From CAJCJE01 sp963818685 (lineage in GTDB: Bacteria > Actinomycetota > Actinomycetes > Mycobacteriales > Pseudonocardiaceae), in contig CAWFTJ010000004.1 in NCBI GenBank assembly GCA_963818685.1, positions 682,001-746,000 of the forward strand: a stretch of 64,000 nucleotides of DNA, written 5' to 3'. Below are positions 26,843 to 35,656 of the stretch, in pieces. The stretch's first letter is position 1, and each line of letters starts with the position of its first letter. Under the pieces are notes generated by a model. That model was not told the origin of the DNA and made no database searches. It saw nothing but the letters and a program-made list of their open reading frames with translations. Both the position numbers and the translations under genes were made by a program.

Positions 26843-27967
26843 GTGAGTACTGAGGCTGCCACTTCGGACGGGTTCGTACCCGGACTGGAAGGCGTTGTCG
26901 CGTTCGAGACCGAGATCGCCGAGCCGGACCGCAACGGGGGCGCGCTGCGCTACCGCGGCGTGGACATCGAGGACCTGGCCGGCAAGGTGACGTTCGGCAA
27001 CGTGTGGGCGCTGCTGGTCGACGGCCGGTTCGGTCCCGGCCTGCCGCCCGCGGAGCCGTTCCCGCTGCCGGTGCACACCGGCGACGTCCGGGTCGACGTG
27101 CAGGCGGCGCTGGCCATGCTCGCCCCGATCTGGGGTTACCAGCCGCTGCTGGACATCACCGACGAGCAGGCGCGCGAGCAGCTGGCGCGGGCCTCGGTGA
27201 TGGCCCTGTCCTACGTTGCGCAGTCCGCGCGCGGTATCCACCAGCCCGCCGTGCCGCAGGCCCGGGTCGACGAGAGCGCCACCATCACCGAGCGGTTCAT
27301 GGTCCGCTGGCGCGGCGAGCCCGATCCTGCGCACGTGCGCGCGGTCGACGCCTACTGGGTTTCCGCCGCCGAGCACGGGATGAACGCGTCCACGTTCACC
27401 GCGCGGGTGATCGCCTCGACCGGATCGGACGTGGCGGCGTCGCTGTCCGGTGCGATCGGCGCCATGTCCGGCCCGCTGCACGGCGGCGCGCCTGCGCGGG
27501 TGCTGCCGATGATCGAGGAGGTCGAGCGGATCGGCGACGCGCACAAGGTGGTCGCCTCGATCCTGGACCGGCACGACCGGCTGATGGGCTTCGGCCACCG
27601 CGTCTACCGGGCCGAGGACCCGAGGGCGCGGGTGCTCCGCCGCACCTGCCGAGAGCTGGGTGCCGAGCGCTACGAGGTTGCCGTCGCGCTGGAACAGGCC
27701 GCGTTGGAGGAGCTGCGCGAGCGCAGGCCGGATCGCGCCATCGAGACCAACGTGGAGTTCTGGGCGGCCGTGATCCTGGACTTCGCCCAGGTCCCGCCGC
27801 ACATGATGCCGGCCATGTTCACCTGCGCGCGGACCGCTGGCTGGTGCGCGCACATCATGGAGCAGAAGCGGACAGGACGACTGGTGCGCCCCTCCGCCCG
27901 CTACGTCGGGCCTGCCCCGCGCGGACCGCAGGACGTGGAGGGCTGGGACAGCATCGCGCACGGGTGA
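26843..27967 (+). CDS. citA: Second citrate synthase (CitA type)
   Basis: 374 residues from GTG 26843; no good Shine-Dalgarno, so the start is less certain. Shorter than GltA and without its N-terminal beta domain. Catalytic His213 (GPLHGGAP) and His252 (MGFGHRVYR) are present, but the position of the usual Asp (VDF) reads VEFW, with Glu305. As I recall, this Glu is common in actinobacterial CitA. It may prefer other acyl-CoAs or run under different conditions. The M. tuberculosis counterpart is citA (Rv0889c). Confidence 0.85.
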   Translation: MSTEAATSDGFVPGLEGVVAFETEIAEPDRNGGALRYRGVDIEDLAGKVTFGNVWALLVDGRFGPGLPPAEPFPLPVHTGDVRVDVQAALAMLAPIWGYQPLLDITDEQAREQLARASVMALSYVAQSARGIHQPAVPQARVDESATITERFMVRWRGEPDPAHVRAVDAYWVSAAEHGMNASTFTARVIASTGSDVAASLSGAIGAMSGPLHGGAPARVLPMIEEVERIGDAHKVVASILDRHDRLMGFGHRVYRAEDPRARVLRRTCRELGAERYEVAVALEQAALEELRERRPDRAIETNVEFWAAVILDFAQVPPHMMPAMFTCARTAGWCAHIMEQKRTGRLVRPSARYVGPAPRGPQDVEGWDSIAHG

Positions 27968-28110
27968 GGCGAAACACGGACGTGACGTCCGTGACATCCC
28001 TACGACACTCGGGGCAGCAGCGCGCCACCAGGTGGGAATGCGACACTGACCACACCGGCAACGGCGCCGGGCTGCCCCCTGTCCAGACCCGCTCTTGAAA
28101 GGCGCCGCAC

Positions 28111-29253
28111 ATGACCAAGGCCGCCGACCCCCTCACGCTCGAACTGCCCGCCGATTTGAAGCCCTCCGACGGCCGGTTCGGTTGTGGCCCGTCCAAGGTT
28201 CGGCCGGAGCAGCTCGCCGCGCTCGCCGCCTCCGGTGCCGAGTTCATGGGCACCTCGCACCGCCAGAAGCCGGTCAAGTCGCTGGTCGGTCGGGTGCGTG
28301 CCGGGCTGAGGGAGCTGTTCGCGCTGCCGGATGGCTACGAGGTGGTGCTCGGCAACGGTGGGACAACGGCGTTCTGGGACGCGGCCGCGTTCGGCCTGGT
28401 TCGCGAGCGGTCGCTGCACCTGACCTACGGCGAGTTCAGCTCGAAGTTCGCCAAGGTCACCCAGGGCGCGCCGTTCCTGGCCGACCCGGTGGTGGTCAAG
28501 GCCGAGCCGGGCAGCGCGCCGGCGCCGCGGACCGCTGAGGGTGTCGACCTGATCGGCTGGGCGCACAACGAGACCTCGACCGGCGTGATGGTGCCGGTCA
28601 GCAGGCCGGCCGGGTCGGAGAACGCGCTGGTCGCGATCGACGCGACCTCGGGCGCGGGCGGCCTTCCGGTCAGGGCCGAGGACTTCGACGTCTACTACTT
28701 CGCGCCGCAGAAGTCCTTCGCCTCAGACGGTGGCCTGTGGATCGCGCTGATGAGCCCGGCCGCGCTGGAGCGGGTCGCCGAGATCGGCTCATCGGACCGC
28801 TGGGTGCCGGAGTTCCTGTCGCTGCCGACCGCGCTGGACAACTCGGTCAAGGACCAGACCTACAACACTCCGGCCGTGGCCACCCTGTTCCTGCTGGCCG
28901 AGCAGCTGGACTGGATGAACGGCAACGGCGGCCTCGCCTGGACGACCGGCCGCACCCAGGACTCGTCGAGCAGGCTGTACAACTGGGCGGAGAAGACCGC
29001 CTACACGACCCCGTTCGTCGCCGACGAGGCCAACCGCTCCTACGTGGTCGGCACGATCGACTTCGCCGACGAGGTGGACGCGTCTGTGGTGGCGAAGGTG
29101 TTGCGGGCCAACGGAATCGTGGATACCGAGCCGTACCGCAAGCTCGGCCGCAACCAGTTGCGGATCGCGATGTTCCCGTCGATCGAGCCGGACGACATCA
29201 CCGCGCTTACCGAGTGCATCGACTGGGTAGTCGCACGATTGACCGCGGAATGA
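28111..29253 (+). CDS. serC: Phosphoserine aminotransferase
   Basis: 380 residues from ATG 28111. Class-V aminotransferase of the actinobacterial SerC type: GCGPSKVRPE at about 25-34, GNGGTTAFWD (81-90), HNETSTGV, and Lys201 in FAPQKSFASDGG as the likely PLP Schiff-base lysine. Converts 3-phosphohydroxypyruvate and glutamate to phosphoserine for serine and vitamin B6 synthesis. A 143-base gap separates it from citA; sepH follows on the same strand, as in related genomes. Confidence 0.95.
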   Translation: MTKAADPLTLELPADLKPSDGRFGCGPSKVRPEQLAALAASGAEFMGTSHRQKPVKSLVGRVRAGLRELFALPDGYEVVLGNGGTTAFWDAAAFGLVRERSLHLTYGEFSSKFAKVTQGAPFLADPVVVKAEPGSAPAPRTAEGVDLIGWAHNETSTGVMVPVSRPAGSENALVAIDATSGAGGLPVRAEDFDVYYFAPQKSFASDGGLWIALMSPAALERVAEIGSSDRWVPEFLSLPTALDNSVKDQTYNTPAVATLFLLAEQLDWMNGNGGLAWTTGRTQDSSSRLYNWAEKTAYTTPFVADEANRSYVVGTIDFADEVDASVVAKVLRANGIVDTEPYRKLGRNQLRIAMFPSIEPDDITALTECIDWVVARLTAE

Positions 29254-29362
29254 CAACGTGGGATCACACGTGGATCTCGATGGACTCGGCGCGCCTGCCG
29301 CGTCAAGGAGGCGCGCCGACCTAACGTCGTACCCGGCGAGGTGAAGTCATCAGGAGGCCGTG

Positions 29363-30334
29363 ATGCGTGCGCTGCGAGTCGTGGGACTCAGCGAGGACGG
29401 TGAGACCGTCATCCTTGAGGACCTCACGCGCAGCGAGCGGTTCACCGTTCCCGCGGACGAACGACTGCGCGCGGCGGCCAGAGGCGACATCACCCGACTC
29501 GGCCAGATCGCCATCGAGCTGGAGAGCCAGATGCGTCCTCGTGAGATCCAGACCCGCATTCGCGCGGGTGAGTCCGTTGATCAGGTCGCCGCGGCATCGG
29601 GCCTGCCGGTGAACAAGGTGGAGCGGTTCGCCTACCCGGTTTTACTCGAACGGTCCCGCACGGCTGAGCTGGCGCAACGGGCCCACCCGGTGCGCGAGGA
29701 CGGCCCGGATGTGCAAACGCTTGCGGAGGTCGCGGCCCACGCATTCGGCCTGCGTGGTCAGGACTACTCGACGGTGACCTGGGACTCGTGGCGTGGCGAG
29801 GACGGCAAGTGGGTCGTGCAGCTGTCGTGGCAGACCGGGCGCTCGGAGAACCACGCGCACTGGGCGTTCCACCCTGGTGCGCACGGTGGCACGGTCAGCC
29901 CGCTCGACGACCTCGCGCTCGACCTGATGGACCCGAACGCGGCCAACCGACCGTTGCGCACGGTCCGGCCGGTCACCGAGCTGGCCAGGCAGGCCATGGA
30001 CGTCGCGCCAGCGCCGGTCCGGCCGGTCGAGGTCGAGCCGGTGGTGGTCGAGCCAGAGCCGGAACCGGAACCCGAGATCGTCGAGCCGGAACCGGAACCG
30101 GTGGCGGCCGAGCCCGTCGTGACCGAGCCGGTCGAGGTTGAGCCGGTCGAGGTTGAGCCGGTGGCGGAGGAGCCAGAGCCCGAGCCGGCCCTGGTGCCCG
30201 AGCCGGAGCACGCTGCCGAACAGCCCGCCGCGCGCAAGGAGCCTCCTGCCCCGCCGAAGCGCGGCAAGAAGAACCACCCGATCGTGCCGTCCTGGGAGGA
30301 CGTGCTGCTCGGCGTCCGCGGCCAGCGTGGCTAG
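29363..30334 (+). CDS. sepH: Septation protein SepH
   Basis: 323 residues from ATG 29363, 6 nt after AGGAGG; GTG 29360 is too close to that site. The N-terminal DUF3071 region (LRVVGLSEDGETVILED, about 3-19) contains a helix-turn-helix-like segment (VDQVAAASGLPVNKVERF, about 72-89), and a long Pro/Glu/Val-rich disordered tail (about 215-275) precedes a basic end. SepH stimulates FtsZ assembly at division sites in Streptomyces and mycobacteria. The tail contains an exact 15-bp tandem duplication (30131-30160). Confidence 0.9.
   Translation: MRALRVVGLSEDGETVILEDLTRSERFTVPADERLRAAARGDITRLGQIAIELESQMRPREIQTRIRAGESVDQVAAASGLPVNKVERFAYPVLLERSRTAELAQRAHPVREDGPDVQTLAEVAAHAFGLRGQDYSTVTWDSWRGEDGKWVVQLSWQTGRSENHAHWAFHPGAHGGTVSPLDDLALDLMDPNAANRPLRTVRPVTELARQAMDVAPAPVRPVEVEPVVVEPEPEPEPEIVEPEPEPVAAEPVVTEPVEVEPVEVEPVAEEPEPEPALVPEPEHAAEQPAARKEPPAPPKRGKKNHPIVPSWEDVLLGVRGQRG
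30131..30160 (+). repeat. Exact 15-bp tandem duplication in the sepH tail
   Basis: GTCGAGGTTGAGCCG occurs at 30131-30145 and 30146-30160, duplicating five residues (VEVEP) of the acidic tail. Confidence 0.85.
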
Positions 30335-30375
30335 AGCAGGGCGAGCTAGAGCAGCGTGAACTAGAGCAGGGTGAA
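30331..30375. repeat. Three 15-bp tandem repeats joining two convergent gene ends
   Basis: Units at 30331-30345, 30346-30360 and 30361-30375 share CTAGAGCAG. The first carries the sepH TAG, the third encodes the DUF2537 C-terminus FTLL and its stop. The extra copies look like slippage duplications of the DUF2537 3' end. Confidence 0.8.
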
Positions 30376-30936
30376 CAGCAGCGCGATCCAGGCCAGCGCG
30401 ATGCCGGCGATCACGCCGTAGGCGACCCAGCGCCAGACCGGCATGTTGCGCGCGAGCCAGATGGACGGGGCGAGACCGAGCGCGATGATCACGTTGGCGG
30501 CCACCGCCAGCCAGCGGCTGGCCGCGCCAAGCGCCTCGGACAGTGCGATCACCGCGAACAGCACCACCATCGCGGCGAACCCGCTGACCACAAGACCGGT
30601 CCCCCAGGGCGTGCGCGGAGCGGGTCGGTCGGGGCGTTCGTGCTCCGGTTCGCCGACGTCGACGATCTCGCCGGTCAGCGGGTCGACGTAGCTGATCACC
30701 ATGCCCATCTCGGCGGCGAGCCGGGTGGCGAGCTGATGGCCGCGCCGGGAGATCAGGCCGCTCGCCGCGCTGGCGCCGCCGCCCTCGGTGTTCGCGGACC
30801 TGGCCACCACCTCGGCGACCCTGGCCCACTCGTGCAGGGCGCGGGCCAGGTCGGCGTCGAGCTCCATCTCGTCCGCATCGAGATCGACGTCGTCGTCGGC
30901 CAGTACCGCGCGACCGTCGCGGGCGCGAAGCTGCAC
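30361..30936 (-). CDS. DUF2537 membrane protein
   Basis: 191 residues. I choose GTG 30936 because GGAGG lies 7 nt upstream and family members begin near LRARDGRAVL; the longer frame to 31029 has no ribosome site. An acidic soluble N-terminal half (about 1-105) is followed by three or four hydrophobic segments (about 112-132, 138-160, 168-190). This is the Rv0882-type protein found beside sepH and the SpoU methyltransferase in mycobacteria. Function unknown; possibly cell-envelope or division related by neighbourhood only. Confidence 0.8.
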   Translation of the reverse strand: MQLRARDGRAVLADDDVDLDADEMELDADLARALHEWARVAEVVARSANTEGGGASAASGLISRRGHQLATRLAAEMGMVISYVDPLTGEIVDVGEPEHERPDRPAPRTPWGTGLVVSGFAAMVVLFAVIALSEALGAASRWLAVAANVIIALGLAPSIWLARNMPVWRWVAYGVIAGIALAWIALLFTLL

Positions 30937-30976
30937 CGGCCTACCTCCATTCTCGACAAGACCGTTGACCATGAAA

Positions 30977-31771
30977 TTACTCACCTGGGTGCAAAGCGTG
31001 AAACACCACCGCCGCCGCGGTGGCAACATTCAGCGAATCCACACCTTCGACCATCGGGATGCGCACCCGCAGGTCCGCGCCGCGCAGCGCCCGCTCGCTC
31101 AGGCCGGGGCCCTCCGACCCGAGCAGCACCGTGTCCCGTTCGGTCGGCCGCACCGTGGACAGCGCGGTCGCGCTCGCCATCGGGGTCAGCGCGAGCACCC
31201 GGTGTCCCGCCGCGCGCAGCAGGCCCAGTCCGGCGTCCAGGTCGGGCACGGTGGCGAAGGGGACGCGCAGCACGTGCCCCATGGACACCCGGACGCTGCG
31301 CCGGTAGAGCGGGTCGGAGCAACCCGGCCCGAGCAGCACGCCGTCCACGCCGAGCGCGGCAGCATTGCGAAATATCGAGCCGAGGTTCTCGTGATCGCCG
31401 ACGCCTTCGAGCATCGCGAGCAGGTGTGATCTTTCGGCCAACTCGGCGGCGTCGGGTTGGGGCGCGCGGTCCGCGACCGCGAGCACGCCTCGGTTGAGAT
31501 GAAAGCCGACAACGCCGGCCATCACCTCGGCCGAGGCGATGTATACCGGGACAGCCAATCTGGACAGTTCGGCATCGAGCTGTTCAATTCGTCGAGGCAC
31601 GCCGAGCAAAGCGCGAACCGGATATGCCGAATTCAACAACCTGCCGATGACCACCGTGCCCTCGGCGATCACCAAACCCCGGCCTCCTGGCCGATCAGGT
31701 CGCCGGTCGGCCGTGGTGAGGTCGCGGAAGTCGTCGACCCGACGATCATCCGGGTCGGTGATCTCGATCAT
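30977..31771 (-). CDS. SpoU/TrmH-family RNA methyltransferase
   Basis: 264 residues from ATG 31771 (GTG 31780 is possible). SPOUT motifs are all present: NLGSIFRNAAA (motif 1, candidate catalytic Arg), LLGSEGPGLS (motif 2) and RIPMVEGVDSLNVATAAA (motif 3, with SAM-binding knot residues), preceded by an N-terminal substrate-binding domain. Predicted 2'-O-ribose methyltransferase of rRNA or tRNA. It lies upstream of the DUF2537 gene on the same strand with 40 bases between, as in M. tuberculosis Rv0881-Rv0882. Confidence 0.9.
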   Translation of the reverse strand: MIEITDPDDRRVDDFRDLTTADRRPDRPGGRGLVIAEGTVVIGRLLNSAYPVRALLGVPRRIEQLDAELSRLAVPVYIASAEVMAGVVGFHLNRGVLAVADRAPQPDAAELAERSHLLAMLEGVGDHENLGSIFRNAAALGVDGVLLGPGCSDPLYRRSVRVSMGHVLRVPFATVPDLDAGLGLLRAAGHRVLALTPMASATALSTVRPTERDTVLLGSEGPGLSERALRGADLRVRIPMVEGVDSLNVATAAAVVFHALHPGE

Positions 31772-31872
31772 GCTCGGCACGTCGGGTGAGTCTGCCAGAC
31801 AGCACCGGATTGGCCGCTAGCCGATCGTCCGAGCCCGTGTCACGGTGGGTTTTCAGCGCGGGAGGGCGGGCG

Positions 31873-33372
31873 ATGAGACAGGACGCCGCATGGCGGGCGG
31901 CCAGCAGCGTTGATCGGCAACAATTCCGCGAAAAAGTGCGTCGTTGCCTTGACGCGCTGGCCATGATGCTGGCTGGCGACAGCTTTTCCTTCCAGCAAAG
32001 AAAAATCGGCCTTGAGATCGAGTTCGACCTGATCAACGAGCAGTTCGGACCGGCCATGGCCAACGCAGCGGTGCTGGAAAAGCTGAACAATCCGGCCTTC
32101 ACCACCGAACTCGGCCAGCAGAACATCGAGCTCAACGTGCCACCGAGACCGTTGCAGGGGGACCAGGCGCTGCGTCTGGAACGGGAACTGCGCGCGTCGC
32201 TGTTGGCCGCGAGCGATCTGGCCGGCGAACTCGGTGTCACGCTGGTGATGATCGGGACCCTGCCAAGCCTGCGCCTTGAGCACTTCGACCCGAAGTGGCT
32301 GTCCAACGGAGCCCGCTACGCCAAGCTCAACAGCGAGATCTTCGCGGCGCGCGGCGAGGACATGCTGCTCAATCTGGAAGGCGCGCCCGACGCCACCGGC
32401 TCGGTCGACCGGTTGACCACCCGGGTCGGTTCGATCCTGCCCGAGTCGGCCTGCACGTCCGTGCAGCTGCACATCCAGACCGCGCCGAGAGATTTCGGCG
32501 CGTACTGGAACGCGGCGCAGTGCCTTGCCGGTGTGCAGGTTGCCCTCGGCGCGAACTCACCGTTCCTGCTCGGCAAGGCGTTGTGGCACGAGACCAGGAT
32601 CCCGTTGTTCCTCCAGGCGACCGACACCAGGGCCGCGGAACTCGCCAACCAGGGCGTGCGGCCCAGGGTGTGGTTCGGCGAGCGCTGGATCGACTCGGTT
32701 TTCGACCTTTTCGAAGAGAACGTCCGGTATTTTCCCGGCCTCCTACCGGAAACCTCCACCGAGGATCCGCTCGCGGTGCTCCGCGAGGGACGCGCGCCGG
32801 AACTCGGCGAGCTGCGGCTGCAGAACGGGACGATCTGGCGGTGGAACCGGCCGGTCTATGACATCGTGGACGGTGTAGCGCACCTGCGACTGGAGAACCG
32901 GGTGCTGCCCTCCGGTCCGACCGTGTTGGACATGATGGCCAATGCCGCGTTCTTCTACGGCACCCAGCGCGCGCTCACCTCACTCGGCCGTCCACTATGG
33001 ACCCGAATGTCCTTCCAGGCCGCCGAGGAAAACCTGCTGGCCGGTGCGCGGCTCGGCATGGGCGCGCAGTTGTACTGGCCGGGACTCGGCACGGTGGCGC
33101 CGGATGAGTTGGTACTGCGCAAGTTGCTGCCCATGGCCCACGAGGGCCTTCGCGAGCTCGGCATGACCGACGCGGCGGCCGATCGCTATCTCGGCGTGAT
33201 CGAGCAGCGGTGCCTGCTCAGGCGCAACGGCGCGAGTTGGCAGCGGGACACCGTCGCGCGGTTGGAGGCACGCGGGGCGAGCCGGGAGAACGCGGTGCTC
33301 GACATGTTCCGCGGCTACGTCGAGCTGATGCGCTCAGGCGAGCCGGTGCACAGCTGGCCGGTCGGCGGGTGA
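31873..33372 (+). CDS. Glutamate-cysteine ligase family 2 (GCS2)-like protein
   Basis: 499 residues from ATG 31873 behind GGGAGGGCGGG. The N-terminal GLEIEFDLIN (about 44-53) is the GCS2 glutamate/metal-binding signature, and NIELNVPPRP and ESACTSVQLHIQT further resemble this ATP-grasp-unrelated ligase fold. It probably joins glutamate to an amine or amino acid using ATP. Actinobacteria make mycothiol and ergothioneine; EgtA-type enzymes belong to this superfamily, but this protein is longer and its product is not known. Its 3' end overlaps the convergent MFS gene by 58 bases. Confidence 0.75.
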   Translation: MRQDAAWRAASSVDRQQFREKVRRCLDALAMMLAGDSFSFQQRKIGLEIEFDLINEQFGPAMANAAVLEKLNNPAFTTELGQQNIELNVPPRPLQGDQALRLERELRASLLAASDLAGELGVTLVMIGTLPSLRLEHFDPKWLSNGARYAKLNSEIFAARGEDMLLNLEGAPDATGSVDRLTTRVGSILPESACTSVQLHIQTAPRDFGAYWNAAQCLAGVQVALGANSPFLLGKALWHETRIPLFLQATDTRAAELANQGVRPRVWFGERWIDSVFDLFEENVRYFPGLLPETSTEDPLAVLREGRAPELGELRLQNGTIWRWNRPVYDIVDGVAHLRLENRVLPSGPTVLDMMANAAFFYGTQRALTSLGRPLWTRMSFQAAEENLLAGARLGMGAQLYWPGLGTVAPDELVLRKLLPMAHEGLRELGMTDAAADRYLGVIEQRCLLRRNGASWQRDTVARLEARGASRENAVLDMFRGYVELMRSGEPVHSWPVGG

Positions 33373-34694
33373 GCCGTCCTGGCCCGTCGAGTGCGGACGA
33401 TCACGGCCAGCACCAACGCGGCCAGCACCGCGATCCCGCCGCCGACGAGGAACGGCGAGCGGCCGCCGAACTCCTCGGCCAGCCAACCGGTGAGCGGCCC
33501 TGCGATCGGGTTGCCGCCGAGGAAGACCAGCATGTACAGGCCCATCACCCGGCCACGCATCTCCGGACTGGCGGCCAGCTGCACCGAGGAGTTCGCGGTG
33601 ACCGTGAAGGTGAGCATGGCCGCGCCGACCGGGATCAGCATCAGGCCGAAGCTCAGATAGCTGGGCATGACGGTCAGCCCGGCCTCCAGCAGGCCGAACA
33701 CCAGCGCGCCGCCGATCAGCATCCTCCTGGTCGGCCTGCCCCTTGCCGAGCGGCGCGCGGCAAGGGTGGCGCCGAGCAGGGTGCCGACCGCGATCATCGT
33801 GGTCAGCAGGCCGTAACCGGTCGCGCTGCGATGGAACACGTTGGCCGCGATGTTGGCCAGCGTCACCTGGAAGTTCATCGCGAACGTGCTCACGCAGAAG
33901 ATGAGCACCAGCACCATGAGGATGTCCGGCTTGCCGCGCACGTAGCGCACGCCCTCGATGAGCTGACCGCGCTTGCGCGGCGCGACCGGCCCCCGGTACA
34001 GCTTCGCCGGGTCCATCATGATCAGCCCCACGATCACCGCGACGAACGTGCCCGCGTTGAGCAGGAACACCCAGCCGGTGCCGATCAGGTTGATCAACAC
34101 GCCCGCGATGGCCGGACCGACGATCCTGGCCAGGTTGAAGGTCATCGAGTTCAGCGCGACCGCGTTCGGCAACTGTTGCTTGCCGACCATCTCCATCACG
34201 AACGACTGGCGCACCGGCTGGTCGATGGCGGCGAAGCAGCCGAGCAGGAAACACATCAGGTAGACCTGCCACAGGGCGGCCGAGTTCGTGACCACCAGCA
34301 GGCCGAGCGCGAGCGCGGAGAGTCCCATACCGGCCTGGACGACGATCTCCAGCTTCCGCTTGTCCATCCGGTCGGCGAGCATGCCGGCCCAGGCGGAGAG
34401 CACCAGGGTCGGCGCGAACTGGAGCGCGGTCGCGATGCCCAGTGCCATCGGGCTGCGCGCGGACAGTTCCAGCACCAGCCAGTCCTGTGCGACCCGCTGC
34501 ATCCAGGTCCCGATGTTGGACACGATCTGGCCGGACGCGAACAACCGGTAGTTCCGCTCGGACAGTGCGCCGAACATGGCCTTGAGCGAGGCGAACCGCG
34601 AACGGGGAGGTGGGTCCACAATGGATTCGACGGGTGTCGGTTCCTGGGTAGGGGTGGTCGCCTCTTCTCGGGTTCCGTTCACCTGTGCCGTCAC
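33315..34694 (-). CDS. MFS exporter (EntS-like)
   Basis: 459 residues from GTG 34694. About twelve hydrophobic segments; the loop RMDKRKLEI after segment 2 and AAIDQPVRQSF resemble EntS/DHA3-type exporters that expel siderophores or drugs. It begins 4 bases after the marR stop, so the two are co-transcribed and the transporter is probably induced by a ligand of that regulator. Its 3' end overlaps the GCS2-like gene on the other strand. The exported compound is unknown. Confidence 0.85.
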   Translation of the reverse strand: MTAQVNGTREEATTPTQEPTPVESIVDPPPRSRFASLKAMFGALSERNYRLFASGQIVSNIGTWMQRVAQDWLVLELSARSPMALGIATALQFAPTLVLSAWAGMLADRMDKRKLEIVVQAGMGLSALALGLLVVTNSAALWQVYLMCFLLGCFAAIDQPVRQSFVMEMVGKQQLPNAVALNSMTFNLARIVGPAIAGVLINLIGTGWVFLLNAGTFVAVIVGLIMMDPAKLYRGPVAPRKRGQLIEGVRYVRGKPDILMVLVLIFCVSTFAMNFQVTLANIAANVFHRSATGYGLLTTMIAVGTLLGATLAARRSARGRPTRRMLIGGALVFGLLEAGLTVMPSYLSFGLMLIPVGAAMLTFTVTANSSVQLAASPEMRGRVMGLYMLVFLGGNPIAGPLTGWLAEEFGGRSPFLVGGGIAVLAALVLAVIVRTRRARTAHPPTGQLCTGSPERISST

Positions 34695-34698
34695 CGTG

Positions 34699-35151
34699 CT
34701 ACTGCCCCGCCATCCTGTCGATGATCTCGGCTGCCTTGTCCAGCAGCTCCCGTTCGTCCTCCGTCAGCTCAGCGAGCCGACGGTCCAGCCACGCCTCCTT
34801 GGCGCTGACCTGTGCGTCGTGGAAAACCCGTCCGGCCTCGCTGAGCGCGACGATCGCCTGGCGCCCGTCGGTCGGATGCGGTTGTCTTGTGACGAAGCCC
34901 ATCTCCTCCAGCGCGGCGATGACCCTGGTCATCGACGGCGGCTGCACGCCCTCCTTGGCGGCCAGCTCGCCCGGCGTCAACGGCCCGCACTTGTGCACCG
35001 TTGACAGGGCGGCGAGCTGGGTGAGCGACACCGTCGAGTGGGTGCGCTGCGCCCGAAGCCTGCGGTTGAGCCGCACCACGGCCAACCGCAACCGGCTGGC
35101 GAGGGAACGCTCCTCCGCACGGGGCTCCGCCACGTAGTTAGTGTAGCTCAC
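34699..35151 (-). CDS. MarR-family transcriptional regulator
   Basis: 150 residues from GTG 35151; GTG 35133 is a plausible alternative because a TATAGT -10 box (35154-35159) lies too close to the first. Winged HTH with TPGELAAKEGVQPPSMTRVIAALEE (part), and DGRQAIVAL in the wing, as in the Rv0880-type MarR. It heads a two-gene operon with the MFS exporter and has an imperfect palindrome over its start, so it likely represses both genes until a ligand binds. Confidence 0.9.
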   Translation of the reverse strand: MSYTNYVAEPRAEERSLASRLRLAVVRLNRRLRAQRTHSTVSLTQLAALSTVHKCGPLTPGELAAKEGVQPPSMTRVIAALEEMGFVTRQPHPTDGRQAIVALSEAGRVFHDAQVSAKEAWLDRRLAELTEDERELLDKAAEIIDRMAGQ

Positions 35152-35156
35152 GAACT
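35136..35156. promoter_or_regulatory. Probable MarR operator over the marR start and -10 box
   Basis: Arms AGTTAGTG (35136-35143) and CACGAACT (35149-35156) pair at 7 of 8 positions around 5 bases. On the minus strand the -10 box TATAGT (35154-35159) overlaps the operator edge. Confidence 0.5.
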
Positions 35157-35199
35157 ATATCGGCGACACGTGTGCATGCCCACTACCGCACGCGTCCGA

Positions 35200-35205
35200 T
35201 AGGCT
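35200..35205 (+). promoter_or_regulatory. Probable -10 box (TAGGCT) of a leaderless transcript
   Basis: TAGGCT ends 6 nt before GTG 35212; no Shine-Dalgarno is visible. Confidence 0.5.
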
Positions 35206-35211
35206 GCTGAC

Positions 35212-35478
35212 GTGCCCGAACAGCCCCTGCGGCAACCGCCACCGCTGCCGAGCAGGCTCACCGACCTGCGGCCGCCGCTGTGGATCGGCATCGGCCTGTG
35301 GTTCGTCGCGTTCGTGGTGCTGCTCGTCGCCCGGCTCGGCTTCCACGCCGGCCCGCCGACCGTCTGGCTGTGGACCTGCTTCGCCGGCTGGGTGCTCGGC
35401 CTGATCGGCATGTCGATCGTGTACTGGCAGCGCGGCGCCGCCCGCCGCGGCTCGCGTTCCGCGCAGCACGTGGACTAA
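35212..35478 (+). CDS. DUF2530 small membrane protein
   Basis: 88 residues from GTG 35212. A Pro-rich cytoplasmic N-terminus, two hydrophobic segments (about 23-43 and 52-72) and a basic tail match the DUF2530 family (Rv0879c type). It is transcribed divergently from marR, as in M. tuberculosis. Function unknown. The stop at 35476-35478 lies 11 bases before the left end of the inverted-repeat element, so the gene escaped the insertion. Confidence 0.8.
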   Translation: MPEQPLRQPPPLPSRLTDLRPPLWIGIGLWFVAFVVLLVARLGFHAGPPTVWLWTCFAGWVLGLIGMSIVYWQRGAARRGSRSAQHVD

Positions 35479-35489
35479 CGCGGTGTCGA

Positions 35490-35656
35490 CTAGTGTCCTG
35501 CGCCTGAAATTCGGTGGATAAGTTCGGTGATCCAGGTGGTGGCTGGCAAGGCGGAGGAGGAGCCGGTACCGCTGTTGTACCGGCGACGACGACAACGCCG
35601 CCAGGCGCCGCCTGGGCGCCGGAATTGCCACCACGATTTCTGGCGCCGGACACTAG
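35490..35656. mobile_element. Miniature inverted-repeat element (MITE-like), about 167 bp
   Basis: The left end begins CTAGTGTCCTGCGCC and the right end, read on the minus strand, CTAGTGTCCGGCGCC; similarity continues through GAAAT to about 28 bases with a few mismatches. CTAG at each outer edge may be a 4-bp target duplication, or TA within it. The interior has no open frame of note but contains hairpin-prone stretches (GGTACC-type and GGCGCC-type repeats). This is the structure of a non-autonomous derivative of an IS element. Its right end supplies the stop codon of the sacsin-like gene. Confidence 0.7.
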
